Numbered from the stretch's first letter, positions 11,041-21,956 are shown. The stretch: 64,000 nucleotides of DNA from Agrypnia vestita (GCA_016648135.1 JADDOH010004268.1:1-64000); one strand, 5' to 3'. A program made the numbers and translations. The notes: generated by a model not told the origin, from the sequence alone.

Positions 11041-11678
11041 GATGCGTCAGGTCAGAGGTCTCCCCCGCTTGTGCGGCCGGTCGATGCGGACAGCCAAAGG
11101 GCGGAGCGCGTGTAGAGATATATAGAACACGGCCGCGAAACGTCTTAGATTTACCTTAGTATTTTACGCGCAGTAACGGCCCGGCGTAGGCGCGAATTTG
11201 TCGATAATCGGCGGACATAATTGCGGGCAAAATGTGCGCTTTATGTATCCCCGCTCGGCGTTCGGCCCTTCGATATCCTTCCAGTCTAATTCAGCGAGCT
11301 CTCCGCTTGATCGGTTCGCAGGATTGAGGTTTCCTGTAAAGCTCTATCGTAATGAGCGTCATCACTCGTCACCAGTTATTTTTTTAATGTGTGTACCTGA
11401 AGAAAACACAACTTGTTGAGATTGCGATAATAAATACGAATACATGAGCTGATCCAGATACCTCAATATGAGAGTGAATTAACAGGGCCGTTGACAAAAA
11501 TATAATAACTTCTCGGAATTTTCTAATCACATCATAGAATCTAACCATTTACCTTACAAAGAATTTATAATTAAAAAAACTTCACTTCTTATGTCTATAT
11601 TCCCATTAAAGACCGGACAGACAGGAAAACACCTTTCTATTGTATTCACCCCAACGTTACGGGGATGTGACATTATTA
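11041..11678. other. GC-rich, CpG-rich island of unknown function, then AT-rich DNA
   Basis: From 11050 to 11360 the sequence is clearly richer in G, C and CpG than its surroundings, with blocks such as GGCGGAGCGCGTG and CGCGCAGTAACGGCCC. A 73-codon frame at 11198-11419 has no recognised domain. The duplicate block starting at 12965 has no similar upstream neighbour. It could be a host promoter or first exon, or an unrecognised transposon part. Confidence 0.3.
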
Positions 11679-12962
11679 TTAGGTCCTTACATATGAAATT
11701 GGCGTTTTGCCGTACTGGCAAATTTGATCTCAAATATCTTCTCTTTGGTTAGGAATTCCAAATCCAAATTTATACAGCTATTTACTCATGTATTTGTGTT
11801 TTGAAAATTATAATTCATTTGTTTTTCCTCAATTGTTTTTTTCTTTGCGTCACTCAGTTTACAAAATGAAAAACTTGAAATATCGCGTTATTTACGAGTA
11901 CGAGTTCCACCGTGGCACCAGTGCTGCAGAAACGGCTCGAAGGATTAATGATGTGTATGGCGACGGTGCCGCAAAAGAAAACACAGTGCGTTTTTGGTTC
12001 CAACGTTTTCGTTCTGGAAATTTCGACCTGCAGAACAAGCCCCGTGGACGGCCGGAGACCAAAGTTGATAATGAAGAATTGAAGGCTATTGTGGAAGCGG
12101 ATCCATCGCAAACCACATCCGAGTTAGCTGCAGGCTGCGGTGTTAGTGATAAAACTGTTTTAATCCACTTGAAGCAAATTGGTAATGTGAAAAAGCTTGA
12201 AAAGTGGGTACCTCACGAATTGAGTGAAGCAAATCAACAAACGCGCGTTGACTGCTGCGTTGCATTACTCAACCGGCACAATAATGAAGGGATTTTAAAT
12301 CGAATCATTACCTGTGATGAAAAGTGGATCCTGTACGATAATCGGAAGCGCTCATCGCAATGGCTGAACCCTGCCGAACCAGCCAAACCATGCCCCAAGC
12401 GAAAATTGACTCCAAAAAAGTTACTTGTGAGCGTTTGGTGGACTAGTGCTGGTGTCGTTCACTACAGCTTTCTTAAATCTGGCCAGACGATTACGGCAGA
12501 TGTCTATTGTCAGCAACTGCAAACCATGATGGAAAAGCTAGCTGCTAAACAATCGAGGCTGGGTAATCGCTCTAGGCCACTGCTGCTTCATGATAACGCT
12601 AGACCACACACTGCACAACAGACGGCTACCAAATTAGAGGAGCTTCAATTGGAATGTCTAAGACATCCACCGTACTCTCCGGACCTTGCCCCAACAGATT
12701 ACCATTTTTTTCGAAATTTAGATAACTTCTTGCAAAGGAAAAAATTCAACTACGATGGGGCAGTCCAAACCGCCTTCAAAGATTTTATTGATTCCCGTCC
12801 GAATGGTTTTTTAGTAAAGGGATCGATGAACTACCTATGAGATGGCAAAAGTACATAGATAGCAATGGTATATACTTTGATTAAATAAATATATTATAAT
12901 AAAAAAAAATCGGCTTTATGTTCCTCCCATACTAAACGCCAATTTCATATGTAAGGACCTAA
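11679..12962 (+). mobile_element. Mariner transposon, copy 1 (nearly intact)
   Basis: The element has 29-bp terminal inverted repeats starting TTAGGTCCTTACATATGAAA, is 1284 bp long and is flanked by TA on both sides (11677-11678, 12963-12964). It carries one transposase gene. A second copy of the same family is at 61535-62666. Its right end abuts the first base of duplicate block A. Confidence 0.95.
11866..12840 (+). CDS. Mariner transposase, C-terminus frameshifted
   Basis: The protein cuts and pastes the element at TA sites by a DDE/D mechanism. I start at the ATG giving MKNLKYR; an in-frame upstream start is inside the 5' UTR. The N-terminal half is the paired-type HTH DNA-binding region (residues 1-110). 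WVPHEL is at 114-119, YSPDLAP at 270-276, and the catalytic triad is D151, D243 and D278, a proper D34D spacing. The sequence is closest in style to Hsmar1/cecropia-type mariners. The frame ends after 324 codons because a T run near 12808-12813 has six T where copy 2 has seven. The shifted frame still carries the normal C-terminal end up to a TAA at 12882. The core is complete, so activity loss is not certain. Confidence 0.92.
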   Translation: MKNLKYRVIYEYEFHRGTSAAETARRINDVYGDGAAKENTVRFWFQRFRSGNFDLQNKPRGRPETKVDNEELKAIVEADPSQTTSELAAGCGVSDKTVLIHLKQIGNVKKLEKWVPHELSEANQQTRVDCCVALLNRHNNEGILNRIITCDEKWILYDNRKRSSQWLNPAEPAKPCPKRKLTPKKLLVSVWWTSAGVVHYSFLKSGQTITADVYCQQLQTMMEKLAAKQSRLGNRSRPLLLHDNARPHTAQQTATKLEELQLECLRHPPYSPDLAPTDYHFFRNLDNFLQRKKFNYDGAVQTAFKDFIDSRPNGFLVKGSMNYL

Positions 12963-13077
12963 TATATTCATACAACTAATACTAATGTTTAAGATCAAGA
13001 TATGTGTTAAGTTTATTGTTACTTGCGATTAACAGACTATAAATTTAAAAGATTTTGACAGAAATTTTTTGTTTCAG

Positions 13078-13240
13078 GAAAACAGGAGTTGACTCTGCCT
13101 TGCATCACCAGTAATAAATTGCTATATAACGGTACACAATACCCTCTCAACAACTTTTACTGTGCAGCCAATACACTTAGTGATGTTTTAATTACAACGA
13201 ATCCTTGTGCCAATGGTCATGGAACAATCATGAATCTTGG
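13078..13240 (+). pseudogene. Nuclease copy A, exon 3
   Basis: A 163-base exon lies between a TTTCAG acceptor and a GTAAAC donor, matching exon 3 of copy B in length and phase. It encodes part of the N-terminal cysteine-containing region of an insect dsRNase-like endonuclease (KQELTLPC, then NNFYCAAN). No stop or frameshift is present. It is called pseudogene only because exons 1 and 2 cannot be found upstream. Confidence 0.75.
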
Positions 13241-13257
13241 GTAAACATTATATATTT

Positions 13258-14320
13258 TATTTTATTTTTTTTATAACCTGACCGTCAACAGGTCATTAAT
13301 GACCCAAATAATGATCCTAGAGTTACACTATAGTACAAAGTATGAATATTTTGAATGATATAATTACACACCCTAATAATGATCCTAGAGTTACATTATA
13401 GTACAAAGTATGAATATTTTGAGTAATATAATTACACAATACACTTTTTACGATAAATTAATAATAAGTAATGAATAATGAATAAGTCATAAATTATGAT
13501 AAAATAAATTGTAAATAATATTCAGTATAATATAAAGACTATCAATAAATACAATTTAGGAATGATTTCTAGATAAACAAGTTTACGGCGATTGCACGGA
13601 TTTCAAGGTCAACACCGTGTATCTATGACGAGTATGTAGGTATTACACGCTTAAGCGACTGTCAACCAAGTTGATCAATATTTCAATTTTGAACTGAGCC
13701 TGAGAAAACCTTGAAAAATTCATCAAGGTTGCCGTCTCTGGATGATTTCTCGTTATAGTGGTTGATCATTCTAGGTAGAGGAGAGAAATAGCATAGATTG
13801 GTGTTGCAAAATATAGTGTGAAAAAGGCTTGGCGATCTCATTGATTGGACAGGGATGTTTATGTATATTTGTGACTGTATAAAGAGGGTGTCTAGATTGC
13901 TATTGACTATTTTTCTTCTTTTTTCTAAGAAAATTAGATTAGGTTAGATTAGGTTAAAATAGAGATTAGATTAGGTGAAGGTGTTTTTTTACTCTGTTAT
14001 TGTGGATATCATAATTGAGTGACTGGATTGATGATGAGAATTCAAATAAGCTCCTAATTAGGGATTTGTACACATTAGTTGGCACTGAAGTATCGGAAAA
14101 TTCTATCGTTGTTCTGAGAACAAAACCGAGAGTTTGGAAGCTAATTTTGCGATATCATCTACATGGTGATTAATTTGAGAGAGCGTTCGAAGATTCCCAG
14201 GTCTTTAATAATTGGTAAGGAATTTAGTATTGTTCCGCTGATGCTATATAAAAATAATATAGATCTATGTTTTTTTGTGATAGATACTGAGTTGCAATTA
14301 TCAAAATACATAAATAATTG
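13258..14320 (-). pseudogene. LINE 3' relic in intron 3 (copy A)
   Basis: The minus strand ends in CCTGTTGACGGTCAGGTTAT plus an A/T tail, a LINE 3' end. Upstream in the same strand broken frames encode KDLG, YHHVDDIAKLASK and LIRSLFEF-like pieces, the post-RT region of Jockey/CR1-type elements. About 60 bases are tandemly repeated at 13304-13430. The same relic is in copy B at 27122-28137, so it was inserted before the duplication. Confidence 0.65.
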
Positions 14321-15814
14321 CTTTTTTACAAACCGCACAGTGATACAAATCGCGTTTTCTGGCCGCATAATAACTAAGCTTGTGATATCAATTGTGCATC
14401 TCGTACACCACATTTAACTGCACCTGAATTTTTTTTTAGGGCTACGTAAAAAAGAGAATACGGTAAAAAGCCAACATAATTTCCTAGCATTAGTTTCATT
14501 CATCAAGTTATCTTGAAAATGTCCCAAAAATCTTTCAATAATGCACTATAATAAAGCAAATAATCCCAAAAACCTGTAAGTAGTGCAATATAGATCACCT
14601 TATTGATCCTATATATTATACTCGTACATGTCTTAAAATTTTTCGACAAAAAATCACACGTTACGGAATTGTGTTGAAAAATTTCAATGTATTTTTTATG
14701 GTATAGCTTTTTTGGAGAGCATTTTTAATAGTATATAGCTTTGGAGGGCCTTCCCATCCTTGATTTTCGTGGGCAATGAACATCCTTAATTTATTTTCCA
14801 AGGAAAATTCATCATCAAAGTATGTAAAAGCGACAAGTTCTCCAGACAGATACCACAAATATAATTTTTCGAGTTTTTTTTTACCTCACCTTACTTGTAA
14901 ACGTTATTATATGGCAGGATCATAAATTCTGTCTAAGAACGAAAGCTACCTGATTTCTCAAAAACTTTGGTTGCAATATATCCGAAGTCTGATTTGAAAG
15001 AAAAATGATCTTTTAACATACTATACGATTTAATATATTCGAATTCTCGAGTACGAGGTATAATTTTTTGAATATTTTTATATTAATGACACTTTTCTTA
15101 ATACGCATGTAAAATTTAATTAAAATAATCGATTTTTTAATGGTTTTATGGATATATATATATATAATTTATGGATACTGCAATATAGGAAACAGAACGT
15201 TTAATTTTTGGCTTTTTTTTAAACGATATATTTAACAGCTTGTTGAAAAATATTAATGTCTGAATAGCACCACATGTTTTTAAAATTTTATGCAATCAAT
15301 TTATAAATAAAATATATGCTCTATATTTGAAAATATAGATATTAAGTGCACCAAAGATAACTCTATTGCATGGAAACTAAAATAGTATTTCAGGGTTATA
15401 ATTTTTTTGATGTCATAACAATATATTTGCTCATATTTTTTTAAGGAAATGCTTCAAGAATGAATGGATCTATCATAATAAAATTGAATAAAAGCCTGTT
15501 TAGCGATGGGTTTTGCAAAATGATTTAATAAGTTTACGTTACTTTTGCAAATTGAGAGTAAATACGAAAATCGTGTACTGGGGCCTCTTAAATACGATTC
15601 CTATTGTTTAAAATAATACGGGAGAGGGATGTGTTCAACCTACCCACGGCTTATTGATACTGCACACAGTGACATGTTTGGACTAAGGGGATGCAGTCAT
15701 TGCTATAAACGGCGCGTATTTTCGAAACTTTGATCAATGTTGATGACCGCTAAAATTAATTAAAATGAAAAATAAAGAAATACGCGTGTATTTTTTTGGC
15801 TATTAAAAGCATAA

Positions 15815-15900
15815 TATGTGGTGTATGGATGCAAAACCGCCACTATCTATATGGGCTCCATATGGATAGTGGTGCATCCATACGCCACTTATAAGCGTGT
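15815..15900. repeat. Short foldback sequence (copy A)
   Basis: The left arm GTATGGATGCAAAACCGCC is only partly matched on the right because nine bases of the right arm are missing. In copy B (30113-30186) both arms are present. A single arm of related sequence is at 45676-45700. Confidence 0.6.
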
Positions 15901-16212
15901 GCCCCGATTAAAGTTTTTTTTAAATTTTTTTAAGCACTCTACTAAGTATATGCAATGATTTTGATCTATATTATTTTTATTGCTTGGGTACATAACACAA
16001 TTCATCATCAAATTTTAATTGTTGTTTCAATTGATTATTGAATATAGTTTGCAAAAAATATTTCAAAATCTTAAACCTGTCGATAGTAAATATACGTTTG
16101 TTCCAGGTATCTAAAGATTCTATAAAGAGACTGAAGTATCATACACGTAGCTGGGATTATTTTTATCAGAGAGCTGGAAGTTAAACATTTAAGTAACACT
16201 ATTTGTTTTCAG

Positions 16213-16319
16213 ATTTAATTCTTCAAAGGGATTTGCAAAACAAGTAGAAGTCTGCTATGATACGACAAATGAAGCAGCAATCTATGCCATTAATACAATT
16301 TATGGAAAATCTATAGCGC
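16213..16319 (+). pseudogene. Nuclease copy A, exon 4
   Basis: A 107-base exon between TTTTCAG and GTAAGT encodes FNSSKGFAKQVEVCYD and onward, identical to copy B except for I/T and A/V changes near its end. The splice phase fits exons 3 and 5. Confidence 0.78.
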
Positions 16320-16624
16320 GTAAGTTGTTAATCTATAAAATTATACACAATTTCCACCGATTGCATCGAAAACATTAAGAAATTCCAATTTCCATTAAAA
16401 CAAAAAATATTTTTATTTGTTTTATTTAAATATATCAATGTTTCATCGCTTTCTGGAACTCCCTTAGTTTCCAGGTGATAACGAGTCAGCAGTTTGTTCA
16501 GAGAGATATAAATTTGCTTGAACGGCAAAACCACATGCATTGCGTAGACGGAAGGTCGTTGCATCTTATTTATATGATTAAAAAAAAATTAAGTACCTCC
16601 ACAAACCTTCTTTTTTAATTCCAG

Positions 16625-17313
16625 ACGCTGAAGTTGATTCCGACCGTCCGTCATTTCGAAACCAAGGCCTAACTTTTGGGACAACAACGGCCAATCAGTA
16701 CAAACAAACCGAACAGTTGAAGCGATTTACTCTACTTTTAGGATCAAATCAAGCAACCAAATACCTCAACACTACTTCCTATTTAGCAAGAGGTCATTTG
16801 GCGCCAGATGCCGATTTTCTTTTAGGAAGCTGGAGTACGGCAACTTATTTTTATGTCAATGCAGCTCCAGAATGGCAGGTTGTAAACGCGGGAAACTGGC
16901 TACGCGTTGAGAATATTGCAAGGGATGTAGCCGATTTGAGACAGGAAGATTTAACTATTTATACCGGAACATTTGGAGTACTGCAGCTTCCCAACGAAAG
17001 TGGTACATTGACAGACATCTACCTGCTTGATAATGGGAAATTACCTGTACCAAAATGGTACTGGAAAATTATTTATTCTCCTGCAACACAACAAGGCATT
17101 GCTTTTGTCACACTGAATAACCCCCACGTTGATATGATAAGCGATAGTGAACTTCTGTGTCCAAATATTTGTCTCGAGTCAAACTGGACTAAGACGGAAT
17201 GGAATGATTTTACTAAAGGTTTTACTTATTGCTGCGATGTTAATCAATTTATAGGAAAAATTAATTCAATGAGTCACTTGTCAATTTCCGGGCTTCTTCT
17301 GGGAACCGTGTAA
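16625..17313 (+). pseudogene. Nuclease copy A, exon 5 (catalytic domain)
   Basis: The last exon encodes 229 codons with stop. It contains the Endonuclease_NS active-site segment LARGHLAPDADF, a NAAPEWQVVNAGNW block carrying the expected metal-binding Asn 30 residues after the catalytic His, and a C-terminal YCC motif. It is seven residues longer than copy B because B lost TKTEW and two residues further on. The frame is open and all key residues are kept. The 5' exons are not in the window, so a functional gene would need an unrecognised upstream part. An AATAAA is at 17441-17446. Confidence 0.8.
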
Positions 17314-17353
17314 ATAATTTATGGTAAAAAATTGTACCATAAATTATTTACAC
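17308..17353. repeat. 19-bp perfect palindrome at the stop codon of copy A
   Basis: Arms 17308-17326 and 17335-17353 are exact reverse complements around an 8-base loop and include the stop codon. Copy B has only the left arm at the same place. Confidence 0.9.
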
Positions 17354-18151
17354 ATTAGAAACTTCTAAAATATAAAAAAATCATTAAGCTGTTGAAAAAT
17401 AAAAAAGTTTTTCTGTATACACAGGAGCTTTTCTATTTTAAATAAACTAACATCATACTTTTACGAGCAAGAAATAATAAACAATACCTTTTTTAAATAA
17501 TTTAAAATGCATCTTTACCATATCTTGAAACGCGTTAGACGATATATTACCCCTGAAATGTAATAAATGGAAACATAATTTCTTTTTATTTTATAGCGCA
17601 CTGTAAATCTGTAAATTTAAAATGTTCAGTGTATGTGAATAATTTTTTTTTTATTTTATCTGAGGAGAAGATCACTTCTCACATGAGCTTAGTCTTAAAA
17701 GTATTACTGCATTGTAAGGGACACCGTAGGTACTTGACCACTGGGCATCTGTTTGAAATCTTATCAGAATAGTTGTAAATAAGGATTTTTAAATGAAAAC
17801 ACATTATATTTGCTCAGTTCTATGACACCTATTTAAAAAAATAAAATAATCGTTTACAAAGATAAACTAATGTTATACATGAGTCAAAACTTTTTCGTAG
17901 TCATAGTTGGTTACGTATCAAAAATGGTGTTATTATTCTTCAGAAATGAAAAGTTTCGTTAAATTAAGTTACTACTGGGACACGAAGGGGATTCGTAACT
18001 TTTTTTTTTTTGATTTTTCTGTATTTCTTTTTTTGTAGAATATAATTTAAATTTTGCGAAATTAGTGAACCCATATTTAATTTTTAGAAATCATTGAAAT
18101 ATTTCAAAAATTGAATTTCATAAATATGCATTTCTTTACATTCATTTAATG
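17354..18151. other. 3' flank of nuclease copy A
   Basis: This matches 33620-35154 of copy B apart from the absence of element X: the empty site is near 17834-17850. No other gene is visible. Confidence 0.6.
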
Positions 18152-18313
18152 TAGTTTGTTAGTCTTGTGGTTAGGAGTTAGGACTCTCGCCTCGTGATTC
18201 AAAGGTCGCGGGTTCGAACCTCACTCCAGACTAGCAAGTTAGTTCTATTTTCATAGCACAAGCGTTTAGCTGACACGTATTCCGTGCTCGCATCTCTATT
18301 TAAAAAAAAAAAA
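18152..18313 (+). mobile_element. tRNA-derived SINE, copy 2 (in block A)
   Basis: It shows the TTGTGGTTAGGA A-box region, the B box GGGTTCGAACC and an A-rich end. TTTGTTAGTCT at the head pairs with AGACTAGCAAG 70 bases later, like an acceptor stem. It is shared with copy 4 at 35155 by duplication. Confidence 0.75.
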
Positions 18314-18701
18314 AATAGACGGTCTTTAATAATTCTGTTAAGTAAGAGTATTTTAATAATTCTATTATTTATCATATATTGGTGACTTTTTGTATTTATT
18401 GTCTCCAATAACGCACACCGACATGATTGTCATATTTACATTTTGAGTAAGTTCTTTACTAATTCGGGGTCGTCGATTACGAATTTGATATTAGTTTTTC
18501 TCCGTCATAATTTTAACAAATTCATTTTTTGTCATTTTCCTTTTTGTATATAATATATGGCTAAATATTTATTCTTAGTAATTGTATTGAAAATGTAATC
18601 TTCTAATTTTAAGAACTTGTCAGGGATAGTTTTTTTAATGTTTTATATAAAATAAATAATCTTTATACTGGAAAAACAGTGATTAATGTCTTTCCTTTGG
18701 C

Positions 18702-19210
18702 TTTTTTACTTCCTTTCTTTTAACTCGTGGCGTCTGCTTGCTTGGTTGCTTGACGAAAAAACTTTGGATCGATTTTTAACCCTTTTCCCGTGATCCAATT
18801 GAGCTGAAACTTTGCAAGCGGACTCGTGGTGACGATTAAGAAGATCATTAAAATTTTAGTTAAAAAAATAAATTATAGTATAATTTTGGATTTTTCAAAT
18901 TTTGAATGTTTTTTCAAATTGGAATCGTTACAAAAGTTTGACAGTACTACCAACGACGGCCTGATAACGTCACGGAATATTGAAAATTTGAATTACTTCG
19001 TCGGTAGGTTTAATAGGTACTTCACTACGAATTTCGAAAATTTATGACAATTGGTTCACAGATGATAGCACACTTCGGTTTTTTGGAAAGAAATCAAATA
19101 ATAAAGAGATAATTTTAGAGATTTTTGACATAGATATTTGTCTAGACATGTTTCATTTTCAGTCAATCAATTATTACATGATGGTAAACTTAATTTACAA
19201 AGAAAGGGAG
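18702..19210 (-). mobile_element. Element X, copy in block A (cut by LTR insertion)
   Basis: It is the reverse complement of the element at 6001 and 34110, beginning near TTTTACTTCCTTTCTTTTAA and ending at GAAAGGGAG where a TGTTG LTR begins. The counterpart in B is at 35706-36658. Confidence 0.6.
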
Positions 19211-19657
19211 TGTTGACGCCGATATGTTGTCGTCCTGGTTTTATGTGCTTTGCTCGCAATCGTCCCAGCGTTTCCGTGACATATCTTCATCTCTCTTTCC
19301 CTTCCTGCTCTGTATCTCCGTCCCACTCTGGCCAACCCAGCTGCGGACAAGTTCGCCGAAGAGCGGGAGTCTTCTCTGAAGACGGGATAACCACCGCGCC
19401 GCTTTGGTGTTCCGAATATACATCGATTTCGAGCGGAATAAGTGCGCGATCCCTGCTTCCAGACGAAGTTGATATATCCTCCTTCTCGCGGCAGAAGTCG
19501 AGGAAGTGCGTACAGGCATTCTACTCATCAAGAAAAGCGAGGTAAGGCCAGATTCCTTTCGATTTCTTCCTTAAATCCTTTCGGGTTGCGTCTCAAACCA
19601 GGACATCAGCGGATACAGTCCACGGGATCAATTCCCACCTATTTATTATATGAAACA
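19211..19657 (+). mobile_element. BEL/Pao-like LTR
   Basis: The segment begins TGTTGACGCC directly after GGGAG and ends near GAAACA. In copy B the corresponding end is CAACA followed by GGGAG, giving TGTTG...CAACA ends and a five-base target duplication, as for BEL/Pao elements. The following bases 19658-19681 read TATTTATGGTCCTTCGAGCC, a leader I associate with BEL/Pao elements. Open frames on both strands inside are incidental. Confidence 0.6.
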
Positions 19658-21149
19658 TATTTATGGTCCTTCGAGCCGGATTTATTAGTTTAAATTAATA
19701 TTAAAATATTTTTATTTAAAATATTCATTATTACATATCGATCCCGCGAGGCCGTCATGCAACATTAGTATTTTGAACTGTCACGGTAAAGTAAATTAAC
19801 ATTTTGAAAAATTACATTTGTATTTATTTCTTAGGATTATACAGAGCATCCATATGGTTATTAGTTATTTCTATATAATAAACGTAAAAGTCATTACGTT
19901 ACGTATTTATTCGAATATTTAATTCGAAAATTAATACATAAAGTTCATTCCGTTACAACATGGAGTAATAATTCAATTTATTTTACATTTAATTGATTTT
20001 GGAAAACACAATTTTAAAACCATATAAATTGTATTCATAGTTCGTTGCTACATATAAATCACATATGTGAATAAATTTGTTATGTTAAGAAGAGATTTCT
20101 TTTATAAATAAATTAGTGTGTTTTGAGAATTATGCCTACTTTCCGATAAATGCGAAAAGTTACTTGTAAAAGATGAATTTTAAATTTAACATTTGATAAC
20201 GCGAAATATCGGTATTATCTAAATTCGTTGTTTCCTGTGTAGAAATAAATAATACATTTTATAATTAGCTTCAAATAAATAATTATTTCTAATTAAATTT
20301 AAGATAGCCGACAAAAAACTTGCCTTAGTACAATCGCGTAGACAGCGTATATATAGTTGGATTCAAATTACTCACGCGCTACCCTTTTTAGAATGTAATT
20401 TAAAAAAGAAGGATACATTTTTAAGTACCTCCGTAAACTCCGGTACCGCGCCTAGGCGGTCCCGACTCCAAGGCCACAGGGATCCCAATATCTTTCGCAC
20501 TTTGAGGATAATGTTAACTGAAAGCTATTTTTCATAGTTTTTGAAATGACTTATTTTATAAATTTTTATATAAAATTAGAAACAGTTTATGCATGCGATC
20601 GGGCTTTATAAATTTATTATTTCCATTAATGTATTCATATTTAAGCACTAAAATTGTTTAAAGTCCTTGAAAATCGTAATCGCACTATATAAATAAAAAT
20701 ATACAACATTTCTTGATATAATATTATAAAACCATTTCATTTGTTTATGTTCAAATTCATTTGTTTTGCTTGGAGTTATTGGGTATTGTGTAAAAGTGGT
20801 AGTGAAATAGTGTGAAACCAAGGTAAAATCTTATAACGTGCTACATTTATTGAGTTGTATAGATTATTGTCTTTTCAATTGTATTGTCTAAGTGTGTATA
20901 AAGAAAAACTATTTCGAAGAGCCTACATTTGTGCTCCTTATTTAATAAAACATATACATAGAATTAAATTGAAAAAACATCATGTGCATGGAATAAGGTC
21001 TGATTATTCGTAATTTTATTGTTTATTGTTGAATATTTAGGATAATTTATAAGGTAAAGCATATAATAAAAAATAAATAAATGAAAAAATAAGGCTGCTC
21101 TGTTTTTTATTACATATAGGGAAGGAGATAATATTAGCATTAAACTGAT
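19658..21149. other. LTR-element leader, then unassigned AT-rich DNA
   Basis: The first hundred or so bases follow the LTR and look like its untranslated leader; no gag frame starts here. Further on I find no gene. A GC patch at 20435-20500 is not explained. Confidence 0.35.
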
Positions 21150-21936
21150 ATTTATCGAGATTTAATCGCATTTATTATTTCTAGTAAAGGTTTTAGTATT
21201 GGTGCCAGGCTCCATTATGAGGCGGAAATAGTTCATATTCATAGCCGGATGTAATAGATATTTTTGTCGCGTAAGAGGTAGCACTTTTAGAAGTATAACT
21301 GTGTTTTATGTTTCGTCCCTGACAGACAGGATGGTACAGCTGTGGTTATTTAGGTTATACACTTAGCAAATGCAAAGAGCATTAGGTATTATCAATTTCG
21401 TATGCGAACCCAAGATATGAGAAATATTTTAGTTCATATAATTTCATTGAATATTTGCTGCAGAATAATATTTTATGAGAGAAGTAATTAATACTCCATT
21501 CAAAGCAAATGTTTTTAGTCAATATCTTTATAGATAATATTCAACAGCAAATCAGACATGTTAGTTAATATTTTTAGTTAATATTGCATACAAAAGCAAA
21601 AATACCATAGAATAAATATTTTAAATGTATTTTTAGTTAATCTATTGTATAGAGTAATTTTGTATAGTATAGAACATTATTTCATATGAAGAATTGAATT
21701 TTAGTGGTACTAATATTCTGTGTAGAATATTTTATTTTAAAGAATTATATTCCTACGACGTATTTTTTGACGGGTCACTCCACTTGGATTCATCGCAATG
21801 CTTGCCATGACCAGGAGGATGATTTATATTAAAACACAATAAAATGCTTTATAATATTAATTTAACATCATTACGACATTAAATACAGTCTGCTTGATTT
21901 GATTAGGAGGATGCACTATCTACCAGGGTCATCACA
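21150..21936 (+). mobile_element. LTR fragment related to the giant LTR element
   Basis: Sequence from 21150 to about 21740 is the reverse complement of 55560-56070 with moderate divergence, for example GTTTCGTCCCTGACAGACAG and GAGGCGGAAATAGTTCATAT. It ends CTACCAGGGTCATCACA, the same LTR end as in the large element. It is therefore a second, older member of that family in the opposite orientation. Confidence 0.7.
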
Positions 21937-21938
21937 GT

Positions 21939-21956
21939 TGGTAGCCGCGACCAGGA
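21939..21956 (+). promoter_or_regulatory. Putative primer-binding site
   Basis: Two bases after the LTR end CATCACA comes TGGTAGCCGCGACCAGG, starting with TGG as tRNA-primed sites do. It resembles the TGGTGCCGGTGACCAGA site of the large element at 55129-55145. Confidence 0.5.

Larger units (their letters stand above)
13241..16212 (+). other. Intron 3 of nuclease copy A
   Basis: The 2972-base intron holds a minus-strand LINE relic (13258-14320), AT-rich filler and a small foldback around 15815-15895. Splice borders are GTAAAC and TTTTCAG. The copy B counterpart is 3424 bases long. Confidence 0.75.
12965..19210 (+). repeat. Duplicate block A (direct copy of 26790-36208)
   Basis: From the right mariner end onward this block matches the nuclease gene region B in order and orientation: exon 3, intron 3, exon 4, intron 4, exon 5, 3' UTR, SINE and element X. 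B is longer because of a 437-bp insertion in intron 3, about 2.0 kb in intron 4 and element X at 34110. Exon sequences differ by only a few percent. Confidence 0.9.

Noticed and set aside
14159..14417. 84-codon frames on both strands
   Set aside because: They lie in the decayed LINE relic of intron 3; the copy B counterpart is interrupted.
19138..19545. Frames of 135 codons (+) and 96 codons (-) in the BEL/Pao-like LTR, and the matching pair at 36177-36500
   Set aside because: Both strands are open over the same GC-rich LTR; these are incidental frames.
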